Notes: generated by a model not told the origin, from the sequence alone. DNA of 36,444 nt from JBBDST01 sp040904765 (GCA_040904765.1 JBBDST010000027.1:1-36444); one strand, 5' to 3'. Numbered from the stretch's first letter, positions 24,120-33,886 are shown. A program made the numbers and translations.

Positions 24120-24170
24120 AGTGATGGGTCGCCTTCTTTCTCCCAAGGAGGCGACCCATCACTGTTTTGC
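24120..24170 (+). terminator. Strong intrinsic terminator between phoU and icd
   Basis: Perfect 15-base arms (AGTGATGGGTCGCCT, 24120-24134, and its complement 24149-24163) enclose a 14-base loop and are followed by GTTTTGCTT. It lies between the convergent phoU and isocitrate dehydrogenase genes, so it can stop transcription from both sides, with the better T-stretch on the plus strand. Confidence 0.85.
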
Positions 24171-24175
24171 TTCGG

Positions 24176-26401
24176 TTACAGCGGCATCGCATCGACAATC
24201 GCGTTCAATGTCGGGCTTGGCCGCATCACCGCATCGGCTTTCTCTTTGTTCATCCAGTACGAACCACCAATATCGACCGGTACGCCCTGAACGGCGTTGA
24301 GTTCAGCCACAATAGTCTCTTCGTTTTCACCCAACGCTGCTGCAATCGGCGTAAACGCCGAAGCAAGTGCCGCATCAGTCGTGTTAGCTGCCAACGCTTC
24401 AGCCCAGTACAGCGCCAGATAGAAATGGCTGCCGCGGTTATCCAGCTCGTTTACTTTGCGTGATGGCGAACGGCCCTCATCAAGCAGCCTGCCGGTTGCC
24501 TGATCCAACGTTTCAGCCAGTAGGGCAGCACGTTGTACACCTTGCTTGGTTGCCAGATGTTCAAACGACATCGCCAACGCCAAAAATTCGCCGAGCGAAT
24601 CCCAACGCAGATGGTTTTCTTTCACCAGCTGCTGCACATGTTTCGGCGCTGAACCGCCCGCACCGGTTTCAAACAGTCCACCGCCAGCCATTAACGGCAC
24701 GATTGATAGCATCTTTGCACTAGTACCAACCTCAAGGATCGGGAACAGGTCGGTGAGATAGTCACGCAGCACGTTGCCAGTCACCGAAACCGTGTCAAGG
24801 CCTTCCTTGGCCCGTTCGAGTGAGAACCGGGTCGCTTCAATCGGCGGCAAAATCTTTAGGTCAACATCCGACGTGTCAAGGGTTGCCAACGTGGCGTTGA
24901 TCTTCTGGATCAGTTGCGCGTCATGGGCACGTGTCTCATCGAGCCAGAACACGGCCGGCACACCGGTTGCCCGGGCACGTTCAACAGCCAACTCGACCCA
25001 GTTGACGATCGGGTCATGTTTGGTCTGGCACATCCGGAAAATGTCGCCTGCTTCGACCGGTTGATGCATCAGCACCGTGCCGTCTTGTGCAACGACCTGG
25101 ATGGTGCCGTCTGTAGTGGCTTCAAACGTCTTGTCGTGCGAGCCATACTCTTCGGCTTTTTGCGCCATCAAACCGACGTTTGACACGCTGCCCATCGTTG
25201 TCGGGTCAAATGCGCCATGTTGTTGGCAGAACCGGATCGTTTCGGCATAGACGCCAGCGTAAGACGAGTCGGGAATCACAGCTTTGGTGTCTTGAAGTTC
25301 ATCGTCTTTGTTCCACATCTGCCCGGATTCACGGATCATTGCCGGCATGGAAGCGTCAACAATCACGTCACTTGGCACATGCAAGTTGGTGATGCCACGG
25401 TGCGAATTGACTTGGGCAAGCGCTGGACCGTTGGCGTACGTGGCCTGGATCGCTGCCCGAATTTGATCGGCCACGGAAGTATCAGCCAAACCGTCAAGTG
25501 CCGCCTCAATCGCAGACATGCCATCGTTTGGTGAGACCCCAAGGGAGTCAAACACCGGCCCGTAGGTTGCAAACACGTCGGCATAGTAGGTGCGCACCGC
25601 ATGACCGAAGATGATCGGGTCGGACACTTTCATCATTGTTGCTTTGAGGTGCACCGAAAACAGCACCCCTGACGCCCGTGCGTCAGCAACTTCGCGCGCC
25701 AGAAACGCGGTGAGTGCACGCTTGCTCATCACGGCCGTGTCGATTACTTCGCCCGCTAACAGTGGTGTTGATGCTTTCAACACGGTGACGGTGCCGTCGG
25801 CTGCTACCTGTTCGACACGTACATCATCGGCAGCTGCAACAGTCACCGACTGTTCTGAATGACGAAAATCTCCGTCACTCATCGTCGCCACGTGAGTTTT
25901 TGAATCTTTTGCCCAAGCCCCCATTGGATGCGGGTTGGCTTGCGCATAGCGTTTTACCGCCAGCGGTGCGCGCCGGTCCGAGTTGCCTTCACGTAACACC
26001 GGGTTTACCGCAGAGCCTTTCACCCGATCATACTGGGCCTGAATGGCTTCTTCGGACTCGGTTGACGGGGCCTCAGGATAGTCCGGCACCGCGTAGCCAT
26101 CGGCCTGAAGTTCCGCAATCGCCGCTTTTAATTGCGGAACTGACGCGGAAATGTTTGGCAGTTTGATGATGTTGGCTTCGGGTGTGGTCGCAAGCGCGCC
26201 CAACGATGCCAGCGCGTCGGGGATCCGCTGGTCTTCACTCAGATACTCCGGAAATACGGCGATGATGCGACCCGCAAGCGAAATGTCTTCAAGCTCGACG
26301 GTGACGTCAGCTGCCGCAGCGAAACGCTGAATGATCGGCAGCAACGAATGCGTGGCAAGCGCAGGGGCTTCATCGGTGTAGGTGTAGATGATTTTCGCCA
26401 T
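24176..26401 (-). CDS. icd: Isocitrate dehydrogenase, NADP-dependent, monomeric type
   Basis: A 741-residue protein, the typical size of the monomeric IDH family (about 740), which is unrelated in length to the 420-residue dimeric enzyme. It oxidatively decarboxylates isocitrate to 2-oxoglutarate, giving NADPH. Recognisable family segments are IIYTYTDEAPALATHSLLPI at the start, LREGNSDRRAPLAVKRYAQA, HLKATMMKVSDPIIFGHAV, LNVHVPSDVIVDASMPAMIR-like NLHVPSDVIVDASMPAMIRE, AEEYGSHDKTFE, LFETGAGGSAPKHVQQL and DIGGSYWMN. AAGGAG precedes ATG 26401. A strong terminator follows it. Confidence 0.95.
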   Translation of the reverse strand: MAKIIYTYTDEAPALATHSLLPIIQRFAAAADVTVELEDISLAGRIIAVFPEYLSEDQRIPDALASLGALATTPEANIIKLPNISASVPQLKAAIAELQADGYAVPDYPEAPSTESEEAIQAQYDRVKGSAVNPVLREGNSDRRAPLAVKRYAQANPHPMGAWAKDSKTHVATMSDGDFRHSEQSVTVAAADDVRVEQVAADGTVTVLKASTPLLAGEVIDTAVMSKRALTAFLAREVADARASGVLFSVHLKATMMKVSDPIIFGHAVRTYYADVFATYGPVFDSLGVSPNDGMSAIEAALDGLADTSVADQIRAAIQATYANGPALAQVNSHRGITNLHVPSDVIVDASMPAMIRESGQMWNKDDELQDTKAVIPDSSYAGVYAETIRFCQQHGAFDPTTMGSVSNVGLMAQKAEEYGSHDKTFEATTDGTIQVVAQDGTVLMHQPVEAGDIFRMCQTKHDPIVNWVELAVERARATGVPAVFWLDETRAHDAQLIQKINATLATLDTSDVDLKILPPIEATRFSLERAKEGLDTVSVTGNVLRDYLTDLFPILEVGTSAKMLSIVPLMAGGGLFETGAGGSAPKHVQQLVKENHLRWDSLGEFLALAMSFEHLATKQGVQRAALLAETLDQATGRLLDEGRSPSRKVNELDNRGSHFYLALYWAEALAANTTDAALASAFTPIAAALGENEETIVAELNAVQGVPVDIGGSYWMNKEKADAVMRPSPTLNAIVDAMPL

Positions 26402-26523
26402 ACGAAACCGGCTCCTTAAACGACGGGTAAGAACTGTGTCGGCGCGTCAGCAAACAACTGTCAACGTTTAAGACGCTAGTCGTTTCTTGCCTGTCAAGCA
26501 CACTGTGGGCCAACAGATGATGG

Positions 26524-26922
26524 TCAGTTTTGTGCGGCAACGAGCACTTTCAAGATTTCACGCACCGACACGACTCCTGTAACCGTGTCGTTACGGGTTA
26601 CTGCAAGATGGCGGATCTGTGACGCGGCCATGGTGGCCGCTGCCGCTGCCACGGTTGCGTCTTCGGTCACCTGAATCAGTTCGGCAGTCATATAGTCCAG
26701 CACCCGGGCTTCGGCGAGATCGGTGTCTTCAGCGATCGCAACGACAATGTCTCGTTCGGAGATCACCCCCCGGACACCACTGGCATCAACGACTACCAAA
26801 ATGCCGATGCCTTCAGCCGTCAGAGACTCAACCGCCTCACGTAACGTCGCGGTTGGACGGATTGTTGCCACCGGCGCGCCAGACAGCATGCCGATCGGGT
26901 CGGTTAATGACGGGATAGCCAT
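26524..26922 (-). CDS. CBS-domain pair protein
   Basis: A 132-residue protein made of two CBS motifs (about 10-65 and 75-130), the classic Bateman module that binds adenine nucleotides. ILVVVDASGVRGVISERDIV and HLAVTRNDTVTGVVSVREIL are the repeat cores. AAAGGAG precedes ATG 26922, which decides against the upstream ATG at 26949. It is a stand-alone module with no attached enzyme. It is divergent from the universal stress protein gene, another nucleotide-binding stress protein, so the two may share regulation. Confidence 0.88.
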   Translation of the reverse strand: MAIPSLTDPIGMLSGAPVATIRPTATLREAVESLTAEGIGILVVVDASGVRGVISERDIVVAIAEDTDLAEARVLDYMTAELIQVTEDATVAAAAATMAASQIRHLAVTRNDTVTGVVSVREILKVLVAAQN

Positions 26923-27108
26923 ACGAGACTCCTTTACCTGTTCGATCACGTTGAAACATCAGCATCGCGGATCAATCACTCAATACGCACCGGCAAAAGT
27001 CCCCGAAATACGAGACCAACGGACTCTGCATCCACATCCAGTGTCGCCGCTAAGGTGTGGAACAGCCGACGTGCGACGTTGCAACAATAAACGGGGAGGA
27101 ACATCGAC

Positions 27109-27537
27109 ATGGGCCGCATCATCGTAGGTATCGATACGTCAGAAGACTCACGGCGTGCACTTGCGCTTGCGATCGACGAAGCTGTGTGGCGGGCAAGCGA
27201 ACTGGTGTTGGTGCACGCTTATCCGACCCCAGAAATTGTGGCCCTACCCGCCGTTGTCACCCTGCCAAGTGACGCCGAGTTGAAAGCAGCAGCCGAAGAA
27301 ATTATCGCCGACATGCTGGCTGATGTTGTGATCCCTGAAGGACTTTCTGTCACGACACTGATCGCGCCTGGCGGGGCTGCCCGAGTGTTGTGTGAAGAAT
27401 CCAAAAACGCCGACATGCTTGTGGTCGGCGCCAGAGGGCTGGGCGGTTTTCGCGGATTGTTGCTCGGCTCGGTCACGCATCAGGTGGTCGCCCATGCTCA
27501 CTGCCCCGTGCTCATTTCGGTGCCCGGTGACCGCTAG
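27109..27537 (+). CDS. Universal stress protein (UspA family)
   Basis: A 142-residue UspA-fold protein. IIVGIDTSEDSRRAL is the N-terminal strand with the ATP-contacting Asp9, and GARGLGGFRGLLLGS (about 107-121) is the ATP-binding G-2x-G-9x-G-S motif. HCPVLIS ends the fold. GGGAGG lies ahead of the ATG. ATP-binding class members act in stress and energy-limitation responses. Its end overlaps the start of the following hydrolase by 11 bases. Confidence 0.92.
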   Translation: MGRIIVGIDTSEDSRRALALAIDEAVWRASELVLVHAYPTPEIVALPAVVTLPSDAELKAAAEEIIADMLADVVIPEGLSVTTLIAPGGAARVLCEESKNADMLVVGARGLGGFRGLLLGSVTHQVVAHAHCPVLISVPGDR

Positions 27538-28306
27538 CAACCAAACCCATCCAATAACCTGGCGCCAACCATCAGATGAACCGGTAGTCGTTGTAAGCCA
27601 GATAGATGAGCCGGTGTTGACCCTTACCGGTGTTCGGTATCTGCCACACCCGCAACCAGTTGACAACCACCTGACGTGTCGGATCGCAGTGCTGCTACCA
27701 GGCGCCGGCGGGACCTATCAAGCGGAAGGCCTTGACGTGCTGGCACGCACGTTCGCCAAGGCTGGTATCGACACGCTCGTCACCAACCTGCCGCACAACG
27801 AACTGCGCCGACCTCCCGCCAACATGACCCGAAACGTTGCCGTGTTCAGCCAACTCGTCAACACCTTTATCGGGCTAGCAAACCCGCACAACGATAGGCC
27901 ATGTCAAGTGATTGTCGGTGGCAAATCGTATGGGGCACGGGTGGCGTTCACCTACGCGGCAGCCGCTTCACCAGTTCACCTTGCAGGCGTTGTCGCATAC
28001 GGCTTTCCGTTACACCCCCCAGGCAAAACAGTGCGCCGAGACACTATGTTCGCTGACCTTGGCCTGCCTGGGCTGTTCATCCAAGGAAGCCGTGATCCGT
28101 TTGGCAGCAGTGCCGAGCTTGCTGACGCATTACACGGATTTGGTGGTGCGGCGACGTTCGTTTCAATCACTGGGGGAAATCATGACGGTGCCGTCACCAA
28201 ACAACATGCCCCTGACGGTGTGAAACGCACACCTCAAGCCGCGTTACACGACCACGCAGATACGTTTGCACGTTGGGCCACCCATGCCACGGCCACCACA
28301 ACCTAA
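27527..28306 (+). CDS. Alpha/beta hydrolase (KANL3/Tex30-like)
   Basis: A 259-residue alpha/beta hydrolase from GTG 27527, overlapping the stress-protein gene by 11 bases. LLPGAGGTYQAEG forms the oxyanion-hole strand, GGKSYGARVA carries the nucleophile Ser134, GSRDPFG has Asp190 and GGNHDG has His219. The G-K-S-Y-G elbow and the short lid are like the KANL3/Tex30 or dienelactone-hydrolase groups. The substrate is unknown. Coupled translation with the stress protein suggests a shared stress role. Confidence 0.8.
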   Translation: MTASNQTHPITWRQPSDEPVVVVSQIDEPVLTLTGVRYLPHPQPVDNHLTCRIAVLLPGAGGTYQAEGLDVLARTFAKAGIDTLVTNLPHNELRRPPANMTRNVAVFSQLVNTFIGLANPHNDRPCQVIVGGKSYGARVAFTYAAAASPVHLAGVVAYGFPLHPPGKTVRRDTMFADLGLPGLFIQGSRDPFGSSAELADALHGFGGAATFVSITGGNHDGAVTKQHAPDGVKRTPQAALHDHADTFARWATHATATTT

Positions 28307-28387
28307 AGGGCGCTAGCATCCACGACAGTTTCTTCACACACCGCACCATGTCCCGTGCGTGCCCCAACCGTCACAGCAAGGCTATTT

Positions 28388-30382
28388 ATGTCTGAACAGC
28401 TCGATCAGCAGGCGATCACCACCATCCGCACCCTCGCCATCGATGCTGTCCAACAGGCCAACTCAGGCCACCCTGGCATGCCCATGGGTTGTGCCCCCAT
28501 CGCGCATCTGCTGTTTAACGAAACGATGCGCCACGACCCAAACGACCCGTCTTGGTGCGCCCGCGACCGGTTCGTGCTGTCGGCCGGCCACGGCTCAATG
28601 CTCATTTATGCTGCCCTGCACCTGGCCGGTTACGCACGACCAACCCTTGAGGATCTCAAAGCGTTCCGCCAGTCAGGGTCGGTAACGGCCGGACATCCCG
28701 AAAATTTCCTGCTTGATGGGGTTGAAACCACCACAGGGCCGCTAGGTCAAGGTTTCGCCAACGGTGTCGGTATGGCAATTGCAGCCGAACGGCTCGCCGC
28801 CGAATTCAACCGTGACGGGTTCGACGTTGTTCCACAACGCATCTTTGGCATCGTTTCTGACGGCGACCTGATGGAAGGAGTCGCCTCCGAAGCCGCATCG
28901 TTAGCCGGACATCTTCAACTTGGCCGGATCGTGTACCTGTATGACGACAACAAGATCACCATCGATGGCGGCACCGACAAGGCCTTTAGCGAAGATGTCG
29001 CAGCCCGTTTTGCCGCCTACGGCTGGCACACTGACGAGGTCAGTGACGGCAACGATCTGGACGCACTGCGGAATGCCATCACGCAAGCCATCAACGACCC
29101 TCGCCCATCGCTTATCAAGGTGCGAACCGTCATCGGTTTTGGTTCACCAAACAAGCAAGGCACCTCAGGCTCACACGGCGCGCCACTTGGCCCCGACGAA
29201 GTGGCGTTAACCAAAGCCCAGTACGGCTGGGACCATCCGCCATTCACGGTGCCCGCTGACGTCAAAGCGTTTACCGACCAGGGCAGTGATGGTGCAACCC
29301 ACCACCAAAACTTCAACGATCTGTTCGCCGCCTACAAAGCTACCCACCCCGAACTTGCACAAGAATTTGAACGGCGCGTCATCACGCGTGAACTGCCAGA
29401 AAACTGGCGTGACGCTCTGCCGGTCCTGGACACGCCAGCTGCCACTCGAGTGCATTCGGGTGCAGTCATCAACGCGCTCGCACCGGTGATCCCGGAACTG
29501 TTTGGTGGCTCAGCCGACTTGGCCGCATCCAACAACACGGACATTCAAGGCGGCGGCGATTTTCAAACTCCCGGTGTTGGTGACGGCCGGCACGGACGCA
29601 ACGTACGTTTTGGAGTGCGTGAACATGCCATGGCAGCAATCGCCAACGGCATGACACTGCACGGTGGCGTTATCCCCTACGTGGCATCCTTCTTGGTGTT
29701 TAGCGACTACCTGCGGCCCTCCCTGCGTTTAGCTGCACTGATGAACCTCAACGTCATCTATGTCATGACGCACGACTCGATCGGACTGGGTGAAGACGGC
29801 CCAACCCACCAGCCAGTCGAACATGTCGCATCGTTACGTGCCATGCCAAACGTCACGGTTATCCGCCCGGCTGACGGAGTCGAAACAGTCGCCGCCTGGG
29901 AACATGCACTCACCAGTGAAGGCCCGACGGTGCTCGCCCTGTCACGGCAAACGTTGCCGCCACTTGCCCGTCCGGGCGACGCTGACGTGTCACGCGGAGG
30001 CTATGTCCTTCACGAAACTCACGGCCGTACGGCCGACATCTGCCTCATCGGCACCGGTTCGGAAACCCACCTGTGTGTTGCCGCCGCGACAAGCCTTGAA
30101 GCGGCAGGTCACGCAGTTCGGGTCGTATCGCTGCCAAGCGCCGAAGTGTTTAGTGCTCAACCGGCCGACTATCAAATAGCCGTGCTACCGGACACCCTTA
30201 CCCGTCGGGTCGTTGTTGAAGCGGGCGTAAGTTTCGGCTGGGAAAAAATTGCGGGCGCAAACGGCACCATCATCGCCCTTAATCGCTATGGGGCCAGCGC
30301 TCCCGCCGAAGAACTGTTCAGTCGTTTCGGGTTCACCGCCGAAGCCATCGTCAACGCAGCAACTGCACTACTGGAACGTTAA
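28388..30382 (+). CDS. tkt: Transketolase
   Basis: A 664-residue thiamine-diphosphate enzyme of the pentose phosphate pathway, of standard length. From ATG 28388 (AAGG upstream) it shows IDAVQQANSGHPGMPMGCAP, the ThDP/Mg motif GDGxL as SDGDLMEGVASEAASLAGHL and YDDNKIT, TVIGFGSPNKQGTSGSHGAPLG, the central FGVREHAMAAIANG and the sugar-binding THDSIGLGEDGPTHQPVEH. It exchanges two-carbon units between sugar phosphates. Its stop abuts the stop of the convergent small membrane protein gene. Confidence 0.95.
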   Translation: MSEQLDQQAITTIRTLAIDAVQQANSGHPGMPMGCAPIAHLLFNETMRHDPNDPSWCARDRFVLSAGHGSMLIYAALHLAGYARPTLEDLKAFRQSGSVTAGHPENFLLDGVETTTGPLGQGFANGVGMAIAAERLAAEFNRDGFDVVPQRIFGIVSDGDLMEGVASEAASLAGHLQLGRIVYLYDDNKITIDGGTDKAFSEDVAARFAAYGWHTDEVSDGNDLDALRNAITQAINDPRPSLIKVRTVIGFGSPNKQGTSGSHGAPLGPDEVALTKAQYGWDHPPFTVPADVKAFTDQGSDGATHHQNFNDLFAAYKATHPELAQEFERRVITRELPENWRDALPVLDTPAATRVHSGAVINALAPVIPELFGGSADLAASNNTDIQGGGDFQTPGVGDGRHGRNVRFGVREHAMAAIANGMTLHGGVIPYVASFLVFSDYLRPSLRLAALMNLNVIYVMTHDSIGLGEDGPTHQPVEHVASLRAMPNVTVIRPADGVETVAAWEHALTSEGPTVLALSRQTLPPLARPGDADVSRGGYVLHETHGRTADICLIGTGSETHLCVAAATSLEAAGHAVRVVSLPSAEVFSAQPADYQIAVLPDTLTRRVVVEAGVSFGWEKIAGANGTIIALNRYGASAPAEELFSRFGFTAEAIVNAATALLER

Positions 30383-30862
30383 CTAGCGGCGTTTTTTGCC
30401 GCGTGGCGTGTACGGCCCACGCACGTTCGCGGCCGATACCTGACGGTTTTTGGGCCCATTTGGATTGCCTTTACGGGTGTTCAACAGTTCAAGACACGCC
30501 GTTTGCGACTGTTTTGCTTTGCGTGTAAACCATAGGGACGCGGCAATTAACATCGCGCTTCCAATCAACGCGTTGATCAGTGCCGGGAGCGGATCGAGCG
30601 ACAGAAACTGCAAAGCGCCAAGAGCCGGGCCGATCAGCCACGCATACCGCCAAAACCGTTGCTGGCGCCGCGAAAACGCCACCGCCGTGCGGGCAAGCCG
30701 GCGATCAGTCACCGGCCTACCGCGACTGACTGCGCGCGAAATTTCACGACGCTGTGTGCGATCAAGCGACGCAAACGACGCGTGCCCGTCACTACCGTCA
30801 GGGGTGTGCACCACAATGTGACCTTTGCTCAACGCTTCACCACAAAACGGTAGCGCACTCAT
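30383..30862 (-). CDS. Small membrane protein with basic tail, unknown function
   Basis: A 159-residue protein. Residues about 72-90 and 92-112 form two membrane helices. The rest is polar and strongly basic, ending in GPYTPRGKKRR. The N-terminal half contains a DRTQRREISRAVSRGRPVTD stretch. This layout is common in uncharacterised actinobacterial membrane proteins next to housekeeping genes. It is convergent with transketolase without a gap and divergent from prfB. Confidence 0.65.
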   Translation of the reverse strand: MSALPFCGEALSKGHIVVHTPDGSDGHASFASLDRTQRREISRAVSRGRPVTDRRLARTAVAFSRRQQRFWRYAWLIGPALGALQFLSLDPLPALINALIGSAMLIAASLWFTRKAKQSQTACLELLNTRKGNPNGPKNRQVSAANVRGPYTPRGKKRR

Positions 30863-30958
30863 GCCACAGTCAAAGCGATCACACCCTGTTGGCTAGCATC
30901 AGAGGCACACCAGCAAAACACTTGCTATCACCCACCCGCTGCATAAAGGTTGCTCGTC

Positions 30959-32068
30959 ATGTCGTCAACGCACCACGACGCGCTCACCGCGTTAGCGTCA
31001 CGTCTTGACACGCTCGCCCGCGACCTTGACTTGGCTGTGAAACGCGAACGGCTCGACGAACTGCAGCAAGCCGCCAGCGAACCTGGCCTGTGGGACGATC
31101 CTGACACTGCCCGGATCGTCACTACCGAACTGTCGCGTGTCGAACAGGAAGTCAACACGTTTGCTCTTTTGCGCCAGCGCATCGATGACCTTGCCGTGTT
31201 AGACGAACTTGCTGGCGAAGAAAACGATGCCGAATCGGCAGCAGAAGTCGGACGCGGCATCGCCGAAATCGATGATGAACTGGCCCGCCTTGACGTCATC
31301 ACCCTGTTGTCTGGCGAATACGACCAGTCTGATGCGCTCATAAGCGTCCATGCCGGCGAAGGTGGCGTCGATGCGATGGACTGGGCACAGATGCTGCAAC
31401 GCATGTATCTGCGTTGGGCCGAACAGCGTGGCTTTGATGCGCAGGTGTATGACGAATCGTTTGGTGAAGAAGCAGGTATCAAATCGGCCACATTCGAAAT
31501 TCGTGGTCGTGACGTGTACGGCTGGCTTAACGTCGAACATGGGGTACACCGTCTCGTGCGCATCTCGCCGTTTGACGCGGCCGCACGCCGCCAAACTTCT
31601 TTCGCGCTCGTTGATGTCGTGCCAGTCCTGCCAGACCTAGACGATGATGCGACTATTCCTGATGAAGAAATCCGCGTGGATGTCTATCGCAGTTCAGGTC
31701 CTGGCGGGCAAAGCGTCAACACCACCGACTCGGCGGTGCGACTCACACACATCCCAACCGGAGTGGTGGTCAGTTGCCAAAACCAAAAATCTCAGCATCA
31801 AAACAAGGCTGCGGCTCTGCGCGTGTTGAAACTGCGTCTGGCAGAACTTGAACGCCACAAACGTGACGCCGAACTCACCGAACTGCGTGGAGGCGTACAA
31901 AACGTTGGTTTTGGCTCTCAAATTAGAAGCTACGTGCTGCATCCCTACCAGATGGTAAAAGACCTGCGCAATGACTACGAAACCGGCAACGTGCAAGCCG
32001 TGCTAGACGGGGCCATCGACCCGCTCCTTGAAGCCGAACTGCGCCGACGGATGCGCGGCACCGAATAA
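30959..32068 (+). CDS. prfB: Peptide chain release factor 2
   Basis: A 369-residue class I release factor for UAA/UGA stops. SPF (about 203-205), the stop-codon recognition tripeptide of RF2, and GGQ (about 249-251), the peptidyl-tRNA hydrolysis motif, are both present, with NQKSQHQNK downstream. The frame is continuous from the start, so the programmed frameshift known from many prfB genes is absent here. ATG 30959 is preferred to 30950 by comparison of N-termini; neither has a strong ribosome site. First gene of the prfB-ftsE-ftsX region. Confidence 0.95.
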   Translation: MSSTHHDALTALASRLDTLARDLDLAVKRERLDELQQAASEPGLWDDPDTARIVTTELSRVEQEVNTFALLRQRIDDLAVLDELAGEENDAESAAEVGRGIAEIDDELARLDVITLLSGEYDQSDALISVHAGEGGVDAMDWAQMLQRMYLRWAEQRGFDAQVYDESFGEEAGIKSATFEIRGRDVYGWLNVEHGVHRLVRISPFDAAARRQTSFALVDVVPVLPDLDDDATIPDEEIRVDVYRSSGPGGQSVNTTDSAVRLTHIPTGVVVSCQNQKSQHQNKAAALRVLKLRLAELERHKRDAELTELRGGVQNVGFGSQIRSYVLHPYQMVKDLRNDYETGNVQAVLDGAIDPLLEAELRRRMRGTE

Positions 32069-32218
32069 TCAGATACGACTGGGCCAAGAATCATTGTCCA
32101 ATGCGACAAGCGAATCGAAAGAATTGCTGCGTAGAGTCGGTAGGCTTTGTCAGCCTCGGCAGGGCAGTGGCAATGAACCCTAAACACAAGGTTTCACACA
32201 GCGAAAGTAGGTGACACG

Positions 32219-32917
32219 GTGATACGGCTGCAAAACGTCACAAAAACCTATACGCGTGCCGGAACCCTCGAAGTAATCGCCTTAGACGACGTCAGCCTTG
32301 ACATTGTCAAAGGCGAATTTGTGTTCGTCGTTGGCCCGTCAGGGTCAGGTAAATCGACGTTTATGAAACTTTTGACCCGCGAACAGATCGCCGACAACGG
32401 TGAAGTGTGGGTGGCCGGCAAAAACCTTGCAACATTGCGGGCCTGGAAAGTGCCGTTACTGCGACGCGAAATTGGCTACGTATTTCAAGACTTCAAACTG
32501 CTTGGAAATAAAACTGTGTACGAAAACGTCGCGTTCGCACTCGAAGTGATCGGTACCGGCAAACGCGAAATTGACCGTCGCGTCCCCGAAATGTTGGAGC
32601 TTGTCGGGTTAAGCGACAAAGCCCACGCACAACCGCACGAACTTTCCGGCGGTCAACAACAGCGCGTATCGATCGCACGAGCGTTTGTGAACAAACCGCG
32701 CATTCTGCTGTGTGACGAACCGACCGGCAACCTTGACCCTGCCACCAGCGTTGGCATCATGAAACTGCTTGACCGCATCAACCGCACCGGCACCACCGTC
32801 GTTATGGCCACCCACGATCAGCAGATCGTCGACTCGATGCGTCGCCGAGTGATCGAACTGGCCGGCGGAGTAATCGTCCGCGACCAGTCGCGTGGCGTGT
32901 ATGGCTACGGCGCGTAG
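32219..32917 (+). CDS. ftsE: Cell division ATP-binding protein FtsE
   Basis: A 232-residue ABC ATPase starting at GTG 32219. Walker A is GPSGSGKST (about 39-47), followed by the Q-loop FQDFKLL, the signature LSGGQQQRVSIARA and Walker B ILLCDEPTGNLDP. MIRLQNVTKTY is the classic FtsE opening. With FtsX it transmits ATP hydrolysis across the membrane to switch on a peptidoglycan hydrolase at the septum. ftsX follows after 75 bases. Confidence 0.95.
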   Translation: MIRLQNVTKTYTRAGTLEVIALDDVSLDIVKGEFVFVVGPSGSGKSTFMKLLTREQIADNGEVWVAGKNLATLRAWKVPLLRREIGYVFQDFKLLGNKTVYENVAFALEVIGTGKREIDRRVPEMLELVGLSDKAHAQPHELSGGQQQRVSIARAFVNKPRILLCDEPTGNLDPATSVGIMKLLDRINRTGTTVVMATHDQQIVDSMRRRVIELAGGVIVRDQSRGVYGYGA

Positions 32918-32925
32918 CGCTATGC

Positions 32926-32959
32926 CAAGGCAGTGCATTAAGCAAGGCAGTGCATTAAG
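32926..32959 (+). repeat. Perfect tandem duplication of 17 bases
   Basis: CAAGGCAGTGCATTAAG occurs twice back to back (32926-32942 and 32943-32959) in the ftsE-ftsX spacer. It ends 33 bases before the ftsX start. Confidence 0.95.
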
Positions 32960-32992
32960 ACCGTGGAGCAAGACAGTTACGAAGGGCAACAC

Positions 32993-33886
32993 ATGACTGG
33001 ACGCTGGCGCTACCTCCTATACGAGGCGTTCATTGGGCTGCGCCGCAACCTGATGATGACGGTCGCAGTCGTCCTGTCAGTCACCGTGTCACTCACCCTG
33101 CTTGGGGCAAGCCTGCTGCTGTCAACCCAAGTTGACCTTGCCACCGACGACTGGATCGGCCGGGTAGAAGTTTCGATCTTCTTGTGTGACGACCGCACCT
33201 GCCCGGCAATTACAAGCGAACAGCAAGAAACGCTCCGGCAAGATTTAGAAGCCAACGACGTTGTCGCTGAAGTGTTCTACGAATCTAAACGTGACGCCTA
33301 CATCCGCTTTGTTGAACTGTTCAGCGATCAGCCGACGCTTGTTGAATCCATCACCGAAGACACCTTGCCCGCTTCCTTTCGGGTCCGCCTTGAAAACCCG
33401 GCCCTGTTCAACGTCATCCGTGACGAATTTGAGGCCTACCCAGGGGTTGAAGAGATCGTCGATCAACGCGAAGTGTTAAACCAGTTTCTTCGTTTCACCA
33501 ACGTGGTACGAAACGGCGCACTTGCGGTAGCAGCCATCCAGCTTGTCGCAGCCGGCGTGTTGATCGCAAACACCATTCGCGTTGCAGCGTTTGCTCGCCG
33601 TGAACAAACCGCCGTGATGCGTCTGGTTGGCGCCGGCAACTGGTACATCCGGTTACCGTTTGTGCTTGAAGGCGTCATCGCCGGGGTGCTTGGTGCGTTT
33701 GTGTCGTGGGGGCTGCTGTACGCCACCGTGCCACGCATCGCTGGCAATTTGGCGCGCGACATTGAACTGTTGCCATTTATCGGTGCAAGTCACGTATTTG
33801 CTGTCGGAGGGTGGCTGCTGTTGGCCGGCACGGGCATCGCTGCCGTGTCGTCACTGTTGGCATTGCGGAAATTCCTCGATGTTTAG
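32993..33886 (+). CDS. ftsX: Cell division protein FtsX
   Basis: A 297-residue membrane protein of standard length from ATG 32993, with GAAGGG upstream. One membrane helix near residues 20-45 is followed by a large extracellular domain (about 46-165) and then three C-terminal helices. The outer domain carries a cysteine pair, FLCDDRTCPA, a trait of several actinobacterial FtsX proteins. FtsX anchors FtsE and contacts the peptidoglycan hydrolase outside, for which the M23 peptidase encoded next is the natural candidate. Confidence 0.93.
   Translation: MTGRWRYLLYEAFIGLRRNLMMTVAVVLSVTVSLTLLGASLLLSTQVDLATDDWIGRVEVSIFLCDDRTCPAITSEQQETLRQDLEANDVVAEVFYESKRDAYIRFVELFSDQPTLVESITEDTLPASFRVRLENPALFNVIRDEFEAYPGVEEIVDQREVLNQFLRFTNVVRNGALAVAAIQLVAAGVLIANTIRVAAFARREQTAVMRLVGAGNWYIRLPFVLEGVIAGVLGAFVSWGLLYATVPRIAGNLARDIELLPFIGASHVFAVGGWLLLAGTGIAAVSSLLALRKFLDV

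Noticed and set aside
30959..31060. Programmed frameshift in prfB
   Set aside because: The RF2 frame is continuous from the start, with no early in-frame TGA or slippery site.
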